DNA of 64,000 bases from Stenotrophomonas africana (GCF_013004645.1 NZ_JABEME010000007.1:1-64000); one strand, 5' to 3'; shown: positions 31,588 to 42,219, counted from the stretch's first letter. Notes: generated by a model from the letters alone, not told the origin. Program-made: numbers and translations.

Positions 31588-32532
31588 ATGGGCGACAACT
31601 CCCCCCGTTTGCTGACCGTTGCGGTGACCTCGCGCGCGCTGTTCGACCTCGAGGAAAGCCACGCGCTGTTCGAGAGCGATGGCGTGGCGGCCTATGCCGA
31701 GTTCCAGCGCCAGCATGAGGACGACATCCTCGGCCCCGGCGTGGCCTTCCCGGTGGTGCGCAAGCTGCTGGCGCTGAACCAGGGCGCCAGCCCGGAGAAC
31801 CCGCGGGTCGAGGTGATCCTGCTGTCGCGCAATTCGGCCGATACCGGCCTGCGCATCTTCAACTCGATCCAGCATTACGGCCTGGGCATCATCCGTGCGA
31901 CGTTCACCGCCGGCGAGCCGACCTGGCCGTACGTGAAGCCGTTCGGCACTGACCTGTTCCTGTCGGCCAACCCGGAATCGGTGCGCAGCGCGCTGCGCCA
32001 TGGCATCGCGGCGGCGACCATCCTGCCCAAGCCGCCGGGCGAGACCGCTGCGGCAGCGGCCGACCAGATCGATATCGGTCGCCCGGCCGGCCAGCTGCGC
32101 ATCGCCTTTGACGGTGACGCGGTGATCTTCGGCGACGAGAGTGAGCGCATTTCGCGCGAGCAGGGCGTGGAAGCGTTTGGCCGCCATGAACGCGAGCGTG
32201 CCCGCGAACCCCTCAGCGGCGGCCCGTTCCGCGGCTTCCTGTCGGCGCTGCACACGCTGCAGGAAGTGTTCCCGGCCGGCGAGAGTGCACCGATCCGCAC
32301 CGCGTTGGTCACCGCGCGTTCGGCGCCGGCGCATGAGCGGGTGATCCGCACCCTGCGTGAGTGGGGCGTGCGCCTGGACGAAGCGCTGTTCCTCGGTGGC
32401 CGCCACAAGGGACCGTTCCTGCAGGCGTTCGGCGCCGACATCTTCTTCGATGATTCGCAGCACAACATCGACAGCGCCCGCGAGCATGTGGCCGCCGGCC
32501 ATGTGCCGCATGGTGTCGCCAACGAGGGGTAG
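31588..32532 (+). CDS. Cytosolic 5'-nucleotidase
   Basis: 314-residue enzyme of the 5'-nucleotidase family related to animal cN-I, expected to dephosphorylate nucleoside monophosphates. Seen: VAVTSRALFDLEESHALF at the N-terminus (nucleophile-type segment), VILLSRNSADTGLRIFNSI, and IAFDGDAVIFGDESE, an HAD-like D-x-D/E arrangement, with FFDDSQHNI near the C-terminus. GAAGGA precedes the ATG. It is downstream of nadK on the same strand. Substrate preference is not predictable. Confidence 0.87.
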   Translation: MGDNSPRLLTVAVTSRALFDLEESHALFESDGVAAYAEFQRQHEDDILGPGVAFPVVRKLLALNQGASPENPRVEVILLSRNSADTGLRIFNSIQHYGLGIIRATFTAGEPTWPYVKPFGTDLFLSANPESVRSALRHGIAAATILPKPPGETAAAAADQIDIGRPAGQLRIAFDGDAVIFGDESERISREQGVEAFGRHERERAREPLSGGPFRGFLSALHTLQEVFPAGESAPIRTALVTARSAPAHERVIRTLREWGVRLDEALFLGGRHKGPFLQAFGADIFFDDSQHNIDSAREHVAAGHVPHGVANEG

Positions 32533-32538
32533 GGCCTG

Positions 32539-32675
32539 GTAGTTGCCAACCTTGGTTGGCGCTGCCATGCATGGGCGCCCACCAAGGTGGGCATCTACCA
32601 GAGCGCTGTACCGCGGTAGTCGCCAACCTTGGTTGGCGCCGTCCTGGATCCATGCCCACCAAGGTGGGCACCTAC
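32539..32675. repeat. Two successive SMAG-type pairs (TTGGTTGGC class)
   Basis: The first pair runs from GTAG at 32539 (TTGCCAACC-TT-GGTTGGC) to CTAC at 32595-32598. The second runs from GTAG at 32616 (TCGCCAACC-TT-GGTTGGC) to CTAC at 32672-32675. Inner halves carry CCCACC-AA-GGTGGGC. The two pairs are about 75% alike and fill the space between two convergent genes. Confidence 0.85.
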
Positions 32676-32706
32676 CGAAAACAGCGCCGTCGAAGGGCAT
32701 GACCCG

Positions 32707-33258
32707 TCACGGGCTGCCCGACATCCCCAACTGCAGGTCCACCACCTTCCAGCGCAGGCCCTGCGGTTCCAGCACCACCTTCATCGGCGGCTGGTCGGGG
32801 CCGCGATCGACGTCGATCACGAAGCGGTCCAGCGCTTCGAAGTGATGCTCGGCGTTCTTCAATGGCCGTGCCGGCTCGGTCGCGCCGAAGGCATCACCGC
32901 CCTGCAGTTCATTGCGGCCGCGCTTCCACAGCACGTGGCCCTGCAGCATCGCGCCGATGCCGGTCGGGGTCACCATCGTCTCCACCGCCGCACCACCGAG
33001 CTGGTCGCCCAGCCCATAGAGCAGGGCGCCGAACGCGCTGGCCGCTACATCCGGGCCGGCCTGGCGTACCAGATAGTCGTTGAGCTGGGCGCGCAGGCTG
33101 CTGCGCACGCGAGGGAAATCGACATAGCGTTGCAGTCGCGCCGTGTCGCGTTCTTCGATGGCCTTGGACAGGCCATGCACGGCCATGTACGGGCCGCCGA
33201 ACCACCACGCAGCCAAGGACAGGACCAGCAGCACGGCCAGTGCAGTGAGCTTCTTCAT
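32707..33258 (-). CDS. DUF2939 family exported/membrane protein
   Basis: 183 residues. An N-terminal hydrophobic segment (MKKLTALAVLLVLSLAAWWFGGPYMAVHGL) acts as signal anchor. GLSKAIEERDTARLQRYVDFPRVRSSLRAQLNDYL is the diagnostic DUF2939 pattern (helix followed by VDFP..R.SL). A C-terminal globular part ends LRWKVVDLQLG. The start at 33258 excludes an unlikely 31-residue extension. It follows the DUF2461 gene by 55 bases on the same strand. Function unknown. Confidence 0.85.
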   Translation of the reverse strand: MKKLTALAVLLVLSLAAWWFGGPYMAVHGLSKAIEERDTARLQRYVDFPRVRSSLRAQLNDYLVRQAGPDVAASAFGALLYGLGDQLGGAAVETMVTPTGIGAMLQGHVLWKRGRNELQGGDAFGATEPARPLKNAEHHFEALDRFVIDVDRGPDQPPMKVVLEPQGLRWKVVDLQLGMSGSP

Positions 33259-33313
33259 GCTGTCCAGACTGCCGCAAGTGAGGCAGCCAGTGGTGAACGG
33301 CAGGTGATGCGGC

Positions 33314-34000
33314 TCAGAACTCCAGGTCCAGCGCCGCGCACAGGTAGTCAACGAACGGGCCGAGCCCAGCCAGGTCCTTGCCCAGCGTGGACAGCAGGCG
33401 CGGGCCGGTCATGGTGGCATCGTCCAGCGAGCGCCACATCACCCAGTTGCGGTGCTTGAGGTCGTCGATGAACTCGAAGTCGGCCGGGAAGCCACGCGGG
33501 GGCCGCACCAGCTTTTCGCTCTCCTCGAAATCGAAGCGTTTGCGAAGGGCCGGTGCATGCGCGGCGGCCTTCCAGCTGCCCGGATTGTCGAGGATGAAGT
33601 GGCGTACGCGGCGCTGGGTTTCCGGTTCCGGATGCCACAGGCCGGCGCCGACGAAGCTCTCGCCCGGCTGCAGGTGCACGTAGAACGAGGGCGCGGCCAC
33701 TTCGCGGCGGCGCTCATGGAACAGGCGTGCACCCTGCCAGGTCTTGTACGGCGACTTGTCGTTGGAAAAACGCGCGTCACGATGGATGCGGAACAGCGAA
33801 CCACCGACGCCACGGGTATCGGCGCGGAAGTGCTCGCTGACCTCAGCCAGCGCCGGCTGCAGGTCGCCCAGCAGGCGCAGGAACGGCTGCCGCACGTGGT
33901 CTTCGTACTGCTGGCGGTGATCGTTGAACCAGGCCTTGTCGTTGTGCCGCGCAAGGCTGCGCAGGAACTTGAAGCTGGCGTCCGAGAAATAAGTGCTCAC
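33314..34000 (-). CDS. DUF2461 (TIGR02453) family protein
   Basis: 228 residues. FSDASFKFLRSLARHNDKAWFNDHRQQYEDHVRQPF opens the family. RIHRDARFSNDKSPYKTW and SFYVHLQPGESFVGAGLWHPEPE are the conserved core. The family is widespread and uncharacterised; a nucleic-acid or small-molecule enzyme role has been guessed only. Its start overlaps the sbcB stop by 4 bases, so it is translationally coupled to the exonuclease gene. Confidence 0.92.
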   Translation of the reverse strand: MSTYFSDASFKFLRSLARHNDKAWFNDHRQQYEDHVRQPFLRLLGDLQPALAEVSEHFRADTRGVGGSLFRIHRDARFSNDKSPYKTWQGARLFHERRREVAAPSFYVHLQPGESFVGAGLWHPEPETQRRVRHFILDNPGSWKAAAHAPALRKRFDFEESEKLVRPPRGFPADFEFIDDLKHRNWVMWRSLDDATMTGPRLLSTLGKDLAGLGPFVDYLCAALDLEF

Positions 34001-35436
34001 AGCGTCTCCTGCAGGTGCTGGCCCCAGTCGCGCAGCGATTGCAGCAGGGCCTGGCGCCGGGTGTCTTCGGGCGCTTCAGCGGCCAGTGCATCCAGCTGCT
34101 GCTGGTACTGGGGCAGGTTGAGTTCGCCCAGGCCGCCGTCTCCGAGCAGGCGCTGGCGGCGGTAATCCTGCCAGCGCTGGCGTTCAGGCGGCGCGAGGCT
34201 GTCGGGATGATTGCGCGCGCGGTAGCGGAACAGCAGCTCCGGCAGGCGCGGGTCGCGGAAGCGACCTTCCAGCGCGGCCAGCTGCTCGGGCGCGGTGGTG
34301 CGTGCAAGCGCAAGCAGCGGCTTGTCACCGTTGCCGAGGAAGCCGTCGTACAGCGAGGCATCGACGTCGGCCACGGTGGCGGCGCGGGGTTGGTTGTAGA
34401 CCTGCCGGGCTTTTTCGGCCAGCTGCGGGGCGAACGCGCGCAGGCGCTCCACCTTGGCTTCGATCGCAGCCACATCCAGGCCGAGGCGCGCGTGGTCATC
34501 GGCGCGCAGGTGGTTCCAGGCGATCAGCGCCGGCACCTTGTTCAGATGCACTTCCTTCAGCGGTACCCGTGCCGCGCCTTCGGGCAGCTCGCTGGCGCGC
34601 ATGTACAGGCGCTGTGCGATCACCTCGGCCGGCAGTTCCAGCAGGTCGTCGATCTCGCCTTCCAGGTCGAACACGATCACCCGGTTGTTGATGGTCGGGT
34701 GTACGGCCAACGGCAGCACCGGTGCCGCGCACAGGCGGCTGGCCGGGTAGCGCATGGAAATGTGCAGCACCGGCTTCATCGCGGCCACGTCCAGCAGGCC
34801 GCCGACGAAGCGCTTGTCGCGCAGCTTCAGGGCGTAGTCCCACAGGCGTGGTTGCGACTGCTTGAACAGCCGCGCCATGCCGATGGTGGCGCGCACGTCG
34901 GACAGTGCTTCGTGTGCATCGCCTTCGCGCACGTGGTTGGCTTCGGCCAGATGTTCGAGCTTGAACGAGGTGGCGCCATCTTCGCGCAGCGGCCACCGGA
35001 TGCCGTCCGGGCGCATCGCGCGCATCAGCCGCAGCATGTCCAGCAGGTCCCAGCGCGAATTACCGTTGCGCCACTCGCGTTCGTACGGGTCGTGGAAGTT
35101 GCGGAACAGCCCGTAGCGGACGAACTCATCGTCGAAGCGCAGCGTGTTGTAGCCCAGCGCGCAGGTGCCGGGGCGCGACAGCTGCTCGTTGATGCGGTCG
35201 AAGGCCTCGGCCTCGCTGATGCCCTCGGCCAGTGCCTGCTGCGGGGTGATGCCGGTAACCAGGGTGGCCATCGGCGAGGGCAGCAGGTCATCGGCCGGGC
35301 GCACGAAGAAGCTGACCGGGGTGTCGATTTCGTTGAGATCGGCGTCGGTGCGGATGGCGGCGAACTGCGAGATGCGCGTGCGCCGCGGGTCCTGGCCGAA
35401 GGTTTCCAGATCGTAGAACAGGAAGCTGTCAGCCAT
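33997..35436 (-). CDS. sbcB: Exodeoxyribonuclease I
   Basis: 479-residue 3'-5' single-strand DNA exonuclease of recombination and mismatch repair. The DEDD catalytic motif opens the protein (FLFYDLETFG, Asp/Glu near residues 9-11), Exo II is ALGYNTLRFDDEF and Exo III is HEALSDVRATIGMA. The C-terminal half holds SH3-like and helical domains (WNHLRADDHARLGLD). Length agrees with E. coli SbcB (475). It overlaps kmo by one base and the DUF2461 gene by four. Its place in the kynurenine cluster looks positional rather than functional. Confidence 0.95.
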   Translation of the reverse strand: MADSFLFYDLETFGQDPRRTRISQFAAIRTDADLNEIDTPVSFFVRPADDLLPSPMATLVTGITPQQALAEGISEAEAFDRINEQLSRPGTCALGYNTLRFDDEFVRYGLFRNFHDPYEREWRNGNSRWDLLDMLRLMRAMRPDGIRWPLREDGATSFKLEHLAEANHVREGDAHEALSDVRATIGMARLFKQSQPRLWDYALKLRDKRFVGGLLDVAAMKPVLHISMRYPASRLCAAPVLPLAVHPTINNRVIVFDLEGEIDDLLELPAEVIAQRLYMRASELPEGAARVPLKEVHLNKVPALIAWNHLRADDHARLGLDVAAIEAKVERLRAFAPQLAEKARQVYNQPRAATVADVDASLYDGFLGNGDKPLLALARTTAPEQLAALEGRFRDPRLPELLFRYRARNHPDSLAPPERQRWQDYRRQRLLGDGGLGELNLPQYQQQLDALAAEAPEDTRRQALLQSLRDWGQHLQETL

Positions 35437-36803
35437 CAGTGCGCGCCCTCCAGGACCGGCAGCTGCGCGTGGATCTGCGCTTCCAGCGCGGCCCAGTCGA
35501 TGTTGTCCAGTGAATCATGGCCGGTGGTGGCGGCCACCAGCATGTCGCGTTGCAGTTCGGTGCGGCGCAGCGCCTCGGCGTACGGCGTGTGCAGGAAGGT
35601 GACCATGGTGTAGTGCGGCACGAAGCGCGTCGGCCAGCGACGCTGCAGCTCCTGCTCCAGCTCACGCTGCAGCAGGAAGGCCGGATCGGCCACGCGGTCG
35701 CGCATCTCCAGATAGTTCTCCAGCGCCATTTGCTGGATCGCACGTGCATTCGGCTTGCGCTCGGTTTCGAACGCGGCGAACGCACCCTCCAGATCATCGG
35801 CCTCCATCAGGTGACGGGCCAGCGCAACGCAGTCCTCGAACGCGCAGTTCATGCCCTGGCCGTGGAACGGCACCATCGCATGCGCGGCGTCGCCGATCAG
35901 CACGGCGCGGCCCTGCTGGTGCCAGCGTTCCAGGGTGAGTGTTCCGAGCAGGCCTGGCGGGTGCTGTTCCCAGTCCGCGCGCAGGTTCGGGATCAGCGGC
36001 AGGGTGTCGGCAAACTCGCGCGCGAACAGCGCCTCGGCCTGCGCACCGGTGTTGACGGTGGCGAAGCTGGGGTTGCCCTGGTTGGGCAGGAACAGGGTGA
36101 CGGTGAAGGTGCCTTCGTGGTTGGGCAGGGCGATGCACATGTAGTGGCCACGCGGCCAGATGTGCAACGCATTGCGCTCGATGCGGAAGCTGCCATCGGC
36201 GGCCGGCGGGATCTCCAGCTCCTTGTAGGAATGGTCGAGGAAGGCAATGTCCTCACCCAGCGGTGCACGGCGGTTCATCGCCGCACGCAGTGCCGAGCCC
36301 GCGCCGTCGGCACCGATCAGGGTGTCGAAGTGGATGTCGTGCGGGCTGTCGTCGCGGTCATCGATGAAGCGCGCGTAGCCGGCATCGAAATCGACGGTAT
36401 GCAGGCGGCGATGGAAGTGCACGGTGGCGCCGGCCTGTTCGGCCAGTTCCAGCAGCGTGGTGTTCAGGTCGCTGCGGTGGATCGACCAGATCACTTCGCT
36501 GTCATCACGGCCATAGCGCTGCAGCTGCGGTTCGCCGTCGCGTGGGTGCACCATGCGGCCGCGCATCATCACCGCGCGCGCCATGACCTCGTCTTCCACA
36601 CCGGCCTGGCGCAGCGCGTTGCGCCCACGCTCGGCCAGCGCCAGGTTGATCGAGCGTCCGCTCTCGTAGTCAGCCACGCGTGGATCGCCGCGGCGTTCGT
36701 ACAGGGTGATGCGCCAGCCCTGGCGTGACAGCAGGATGGCCAGCAGGGACCCGGCGAGGCCGGCACCGATAATGCTCAACGAGCGGGAAGCGTGTGCGAT
36801 CAA
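35436..36803 (-). CDS. kmo: Kynurenine 3-monooxygenase
   Basis: FAD/NADPH hydroxylase converting L-kynurenine to 3-hydroxykynurenine. The 455-residue product has the dinucleotide motif IIGAGLAGSLLAILLSRQG, the ESGRSINLALAERGRNAL segment typical of KMO, TLIGADGAGSALR, and GDAAHAMVPFHGQGMNCAFEDC (FAD ribityl contact). It is 31 bases downstream of kynU and overlaps sbcB by one base. With kynU and nbaC it forms part of the tryptophan-to-quinolinate route. No kynurenine formamidase or tryptophan dioxygenase gene is in the window. Confidence 0.96.
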   Translation of the reverse strand: MIAHASRSLSIIGAGLAGSLLAILLSRQGWRITLYERRGDPRVADYESGRSINLALAERGRNALRQAGVEDEVMARAVMMRGRMVHPRDGEPQLQRYGRDDSEVIWSIHRSDLNTTLLELAEQAGATVHFHRRLHTVDFDAGYARFIDDRDDSPHDIHFDTLIGADGAGSALRAAMNRRAPLGEDIAFLDHSYKELEIPPAADGSFRIERNALHIWPRGHYMCIALPNHEGTFTVTLFLPNQGNPSFATVNTGAQAEALFAREFADTLPLIPNLRADWEQHPPGLLGTLTLERWHQQGRAVLIGDAAHAMVPFHGQGMNCAFEDCVALARHLMEADDLEGAFAAFETERKPNARAIQQMALENYLEMRDRVADPAFLLQRELEQELQRRWPTRFVPHYTMVTFLHTPYAEALRRTELQRDMLVAATTGHDSLDNIDWAALEAQIHAQLPVLEGAH

Positions 36804-36834
36804 CGAACTGTCCAGCAGTAGGGGAGAGGCCGGC

Positions 36835-38109
36835 TTAGAGGCCGGCCCAGGCTTCCACTTCCTCGACGAAGTGGTGCACGTCCAGGTAGCGGTTGTAGAG
36901 CGGCGTGGGCGAGATGCGGATCACGTCGGGCTCGCGCCAGTCACCGAGCACGCCGATGCCGCGCAGGTGTTCGAACAGTGCGCGGCCACGTTCGCGGCCA
37001 CCGATCACGCGCAATGACAGCTGGCAGCCGCGGCGCTGCGGCTCGGCCGGGGTGATGATGTCCAGCACGCTGGACAGGCGCGCGCGCACCAGCGCTTCGA
37101 GCATGCCGGTCAGCGCCAGCGACTTGCTGCGCAGCGCCTCCATGCCGGCGCGCTCGAACAGGTCCAACGAGGCCCGCAGCGGCGCCAGGCCGAGGATCGG
37201 CGGGTTGCTCAGCTGCCAGCCTTCGGCGCCGATGGCTGGGGTGAACTGCGGTGCCATCTGGAAGCGGGTGGCTTCCTCATGGCCCCACCACCCAGCAAAG
37301 CGCGGCAGGGTGGTATCGCGGTGGTGGCGCTCGTGCACGAAGGCGCCAGCCACTGCGCCCGGGCCGCTGTTGAGGTACTTGTAATGGCACCACACGGCAA
37401 AATCGGGTGCGACGTCATGCAGGCGCAGCGGCAGGTTGCCGACCGAGTGCGCCAGGTCGAAGCCGATGCGCGCGCCCTGCAGGCGGGCAGCACGGGTGAT
37501 TGCATCGAGGTCGAAGGCTTGGCCGGTGCGGTACTGCACGCCGGGCCACAGCACCAGTGCAAGGCGCGGACCGTGTTCGGCGATGGCGCGTTCGATCGCT
37601 GCCAGCGATATCGTGCCGTTGACCTCATCCGGCTGCACTTCCACCAGGCACTCGGCCGGGTCGAAACCATGGAAGCGGATCTGCGCCTCCACCGCATGGC
37701 GGTCGGTCGGGAATGCGCCGGCTTCCATCAGGATCACCGGGCGCTCGGCCGTGGGCCGGTAGAAGCTGACCATCATCAGGTGCAGGTTCACGCTCAGCGT
37801 GTTCATCGCCACCACTTCGCTGGGCAGCGCACCGACCACGCGGGCCAGCTGCGCGCTCACCAGGCGGTGGTAGGACAGCCACTGCGTGGGGCCGGTGAAG
37901 TGGCCTTCCACCGCCAGCTCGCCCCACTGCTTCATCACTTCCTGCACGGCCGCCTGCGCGCCACGCGGCTGCAGGCCCAGCGAGTTGCCGACGAAGTAGG
38001 TCTGCTCGCCACCACCGTGGCGCGGAATCAGGAATTCATTGCGCAGCGGGCGCAGCGGATCGGCGGCGTCCAGGGCAATGGCGTGGGTGCGGCTGAGCAG
38101 GTCGGACAT
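36835..38109 (-). CDS. kynU: Kynureninase
   Basis: PLP enzyme that cleaves 3-hydroxykynurenine to 3-hydroxyanthranilate and alanine. The 424-residue product has PTDRHAVEAQIRFHG, the PLP-phosphate region, and the Schiff-base lysine in WCHYKYLNSGPGAVAG. YFVGNSLGLQPRG at the N-terminus is diagnostic. It lies between nbaC (with a SMAG pair in the 138-base gap) and kmo (31-base gap). Confidence 0.96.
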   Translation of the reverse strand: MSDLLSRTHAIALDAADPLRPLRNEFLIPRHGGGEQTYFVGNSLGLQPRGAQAAVQEVMKQWGELAVEGHFTGPTQWLSYHRLVSAQLARVVGALPSEVVAMNTLSVNLHLMMVSFYRPTAERPVILMEAGAFPTDRHAVEAQIRFHGFDPAECLVEVQPDEVNGTISLAAIERAIAEHGPRLALVLWPGVQYRTGQAFDLDAITRAARLQGARIGFDLAHSVGNLPLRLHDVAPDFAVWCHYKYLNSGPGAVAGAFVHERHHRDTTLPRFAGWWGHEEATRFQMAPQFTPAIGAEGWQLSNPPILGLAPLRASLDLFERAGMEALRSKSLALTGMLEALVRARLSSVLDIITPAEPQRRGCQLSLRVIGGRERGRALFEHLRGIGVLGDWREPDVIRISPTPLYNRYLDVHHFVEEVEAWAGL

Positions 38110-38175
38110 GGTCGGGCAACAGGCTGCAACGGGACCGCCAGTGTAGCGCTTGGCGGCGTGCCTGCCGCCGAACCT

Positions 38176-38235
38176 GTAGAGCCGAGCCCATGCTCGGCTG
38201 CCGGGCCACGAAGCCGAGCATGGGCTCGGCTCTAC
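38176..38235. repeat. SMAG-type REP pair inside the kynurenine operon
   Basis: GTAG-AGCCGAGC-CCAT-GCTCGGCT (38176-38199) faces AGCCGAGC-ATGG-GCTCGGCT-CTAC (38212-38235). It lies between nbaC and kynU, both transcribed leftward, so it would be transcribed and could form a stable internal mRNA hairpin. Confidence 0.85.
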
Positions 38236-38247
38236 AGGCGCAGGTGC

Positions 38248-38769
38248 TCAGCCCGCCGCTGGCGCCGGCAGCGGGTCCACGTGCCCGCACTGGCCGCAGG
38301 TACGCAGCTCCAGGCTGGCGTGGTAGCGCGCGAACACCTTCGGCAGATCGGTCTCGATGTTCAGCAGCGCGAAATACTCTTCGTGCAGCTTGTGGTTGCA
38401 GCGTTCGCAATGCCAGATCACGCCGTCCATCTCATGCGGCAGGCGCTTGCGCTCGACCACAAGACCGATACCGCCGGGCGGGCGCCGCGGCGAGTGCGGC
38501 ACCTTCGCCGGCAGCAGGAAGATCTCACCGGCACGGATCGGAATGTCGCGCACCGCGCCGTCTTCCTGCACCTTCAGCACCATCTCGCCTTCGAGCTGGT
38601 AGAACCACTCCGGACCTTCGTCGTAGTGATAGTCGGTGCGCGAATTCGGCCCGCCCACCACCATTACGATGAAGTCGCCATTGTCGATCATCTTGTTGCC
38701 CACCGGCGGCTTCAGCAGGTGGCGGTTTTCTTCGATCCAGGCGTGCAGGTTGATCGGCGAGGCGAGCAT
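38248..38769 (-). CDS. nbaC: 3-hydroxyanthranilate 3,4-dioxygenase
   Basis: Iron ring-opening dioxygenase giving the precursor of quinolinate. The 173-residue cupin has metal ligands His48, Glu54 and His92 ([22 protein letters not shown]). The C-terminal rubredoxin-like site of bacterial enzymes has Cys122-Cys125 and Cys159-Cys162 ([17 protein letters not shown]). Start 38769 lies 20 bases after the carbonic anhydrase stop. Also called haaO. It works with kynU and kmo just downstream. Confidence 0.96.
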   Translation of the reverse strand: MLASPINLHAWIEENRHLLKPPVGNKMIDNGDFIVMVVGGPNSRTDYHYDEGPEWFYQLEGEMVLKVQEDGAVRDIPIRAGEIFLLPAKVPHSPRRPPGGIGLVVERKRLPHEMDGVIWHCERCNHKLHEEYFALLNIETDLPKVFARYHASLELRTCGQCGHVDPLPAPAAG

Positions 38770-38789
38770 GGTCGTGGTCCGTAGTGAGG

Positions 38790-39452
38790 TCAGTCGCGCC
38801 GGCCCTGGCGGGGCACGTAGGACAGTGCCTTTTCATAGGCTGGCTTCAGCTCTTCCGGTCCACCGACATCGATGCCCATTTCGCTGACCCGGCCGTTCTT
38901 CAGGCTGTAGACCCAGCCGTGCACCATCAGCTTCTGCCCGCGCGCCCAGGCGTCCTCGACGATGGTCGAACGGCACAGATTGGCGACCTGCTCGATCACG
39001 TTCAGTTCGCACAGGCGCGCGTGTTTCAGCTCGTCATCCTCGATCGCATCGAGGATGCCCTGGTGCTTCTGCACCACGTCGCCGACATGCCGCAGCCAGT
39101 TGTCGGCCAGGCCGACGCGGGTATTGTGCAGGCAGGCGTGCACGCCGCCGCAGCCGTAGTGGCCGACGATCAGGATGTGCTTCACCTTCAACTGGTCCAC
39201 CGCGTACTGCACCACGCTCAGGCAGTTCAGGTCGGTGTGCGCGACCACGTTGGCGACGTTGCGGTGCACGAACACTTCACCCGGGGCCATGCCGATGATC
39301 TGGTTGGCCGGCACCCGCGAGTCGGAGCAGCCGATCCACAGGTATTCCGGATGCTGCTGCTTGGACAGCTGCTGGAAGAACTCAGGGTCTTCCTTGGCGA
39401 TGCGGTCGGCCCAGTCGCGGTTGTTCTGCAGCAGGCGGTGGATGTCTTTCAT
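38790..39452 (-). CDS. can: Beta-class carbonic anhydrase
   Basis: Interconverts CO2 and bicarbonate in the cytosol. The 220-residue product has zinc ligands Cys42, Asp44, His98 and Cys101 ([18 protein letters not shown]), and begins [18 protein letters not shown] as in E. coli Can. It is 20 bases upstream of nbaC on the same strand and may be co-transcribed, although the functional link is not obvious. Confidence 0.96.
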   Translation of the reverse strand: MKDIHRLLQNNRDWADRIAKEDPEFFQQLSKQQHPEYLWIGCSDSRVPANQIIGMAPGEVFVHRNVANVVAHTDLNCLSVVQYAVDQLKVKHILIVGHYGCGGVHACLHNTRVGLADNWLRHVGDVVQKHQGILDAIEDDELKHARLCELNVIEQVANLCRSTIVEDAWARGQKLMVHGWVYSLKNGRVSEMGIDVGGPEELKPAYEKALSYVPRQGRRD

Positions 39453-39526
39453 GTGCGGTATCCCTGGCGTCGGGTGGGGGCAAGGCGCGGCCGTTCTGGT
39501 CGCGCCGTCGCGGGAAGCTGGGGTGA

Positions 39527-40165
39527 TCAGCCGCTGGAGGCGGACTGTTCACGGTGCCAGCGCATCCACTGCGCCAGCTCATGGGAGGACGGGGAGGCGA
39601 GCGCGTCCAGTGCGGCGATCACGGCCTGCTGGTTGGCGTCGGGATGGTTCTGGCTGAGTTTCAGCTTCAGCTGCACGTGTTCCACCTGGAAGCGGAAGCC
39701 GACGATGGCGCGCAGCTCCGGGCCGTGTTCGGCACGCGTGGCATCGAACTGCCAGGCCTGGCCGACGCTGGCCTCGAAGCGGTCGCTGATCGCGCCAACC
39801 AGTTCGGCCAGCGCATCAGCGTCGTCGAAGGTCTGCAGCTGGCCACGCAGCTCGGCAGAGGCGTAGTTCCAGGTGGGTACCCGCGCGGCGGGTTCCTTGT
39901 CCGGATACCAGCTGGCCGAGACGTAGCCGTGTGGGCCATCGACCAGTACCTTGGCCGCGCCGCTGTGGCGCGACTGCGGGTTGGCGCGCGCCCAGTGGCC
40001 GCGCAGTTCGATCTGGTCGCCGTCACGCCGGTGCAGCACTGGCATCCGGGTCAGCTCCGGCAGGCCATCGCTGCCGACGGTGAGCACCGTGACGAACGGG
40101 TCGCGCGCCAGCAGGCGGTCCAGCCAGAGCAGGTCGGTCTCGGCGAAGGCGCGCGGGGTGAACAT
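39527..40165 (-). CDS. paiB: PaiB-type FMN-binding protein (negative regulator family)
   Basis: 212 residues. MFTPRAFAETDLLWLDRLLARDPFVTVLTVGSDGLP and the WARANPQ...LVDGPHGYVSASWYPDKEPAARVPTWNYA segment define the PaiB/FMN-binding split-barrel family. Bacillus PaiB is reported as a negative transcriptional regulator; here the biochemical role is unknown. Eight bases separate it from the upstream small gene. Confidence 0.88.
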   Translation of the reverse strand: MFTPRAFAETDLLWLDRLLARDPFVTVLTVGSDGLPELTRMPVLHRRDGDQIELRGHWARANPQSRHSGAAKVLVDGPHGYVSASWYPDKEPAARVPTWNYASAELRGQLQTFDDADALAELVGAISDRFEASVGQAWQFDATRAEHGPELRAIVGFRFQVEHVQLKLKLSQNHPDANQQAVIAALDALASPSSHELAQWMRWHREQSASSG

Positions 40166-40172
40166 GCAGGGG

Positions 40173-40487
40173 TCAGGCGCGCCCGCCCAGCGACTGGATC
40201 ATGCGGCCACGCAGGCCCTCGTCGCTGTCGGCCTGCGGCGGCTGCACTTCGTGCAGGCTGAAGCCGCGCACCAGCGCGTCCTCCTCGTCCAGGCCGTCGT
40301 ACTCGACGAACTCGGCGTCGAACAACTGCGAACGGGCAGTGTCTTCGCTGTCATAGCTCAGCGTGTTGCCATCGCTGTCGAGCACTTCGGCGGTGCCGGC
40401 CGGGCGCACGCGCAGGCGCGCCCAGATCAGGGTGTTGCCGAGGCTGGCCAGCCACCAGCTGTCGCGCGAGGCGGTAATGTCATTCAT
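40173..40487 (-). CDS. Small acidic protein of unknown function
   Basis: 104 residues with an acidic central part (SYDSEDTARSQLFDAEFVEYDGLDEEDALV) and no signal peptide or membrane segment. The N-terminus DSWWLASLGNTLIWARLRVRPAGTAEVLDSDG resembles a small beta-sheet domain. It sits between two small genes (8- and 7-base gaps) in a leftward run with paiB. No family recognised. Confidence 0.75.
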   Translation of the reverse strand: MNDITASRDSWWLASLGNTLIWARLRVRPAGTAEVLDSDGNTLSYDSEDTARSQLFDAEFVEYDGLDEEDALVRGFSLHEVQPPQADSDEGLRGRMIQSLGGRA

Positions 40488-40494
40488 GGATGTG

Positions 40495-40794
40495 TTACCA
40501 GAGCGAGGCCAGCCAGAGCAGGGCGGCCATGCCCAGTCCGGCCAGCAGGGTCAGCAGCGATACCCAGGCCGGCGTCGCCAGCCCGGACAGCGAGCGGTCG
40601 GGCTGCTGGCGATAGTCGCGGCGCAGCAGCCAGGCCAGGGCATCGGGCTTGAGGAAGGCGCCGCTGCCGAAGCGCTCGGCGAGCGCCGGGTGGCGGTCGC
40701 GCACGTGCACCAGGGTCAGCGGCCAGAAGATCACGAAGGCACTGAACCCGGCCACTGCAACGCCGACGAAACAGAGGGCGAAGAACAGGGTCAT
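40495..40794 (-). CDS. Small two-helix membrane protein (UspB-like layout)
   Basis: 99 residues with an N-terminal TM segment (LFFALCFVGVAVAGFSAFVIFWPL) and a C-terminal one (LLTLLAGLGMAALLWLASLW). The amphipathic middle holds RHPALAERFGSGAFLKPDALAWLLRRDYRQQPD. The layout recalls universal stress protein B, but the match is impressionistic. GGAGGT nine bases upstream supports the start. It lies 30 bases downstream of asnS. Confidence 0.75.
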   Translation of the reverse strand: MTLFFALCFVGVAVAGFSAFVIFWPLTLVHVRDRHPALAERFGSGAFLKPDALAWLLRRDYRQQPDRSLSGLATPAWVSLLTLLAGLGMAALLWLASLW

Positions 40795-40824
40795 GGGAGC
40801 GGTACCTCCGTGATCGTGTGGGGC

Positions 40825-42219
<1,395 letters not shown>

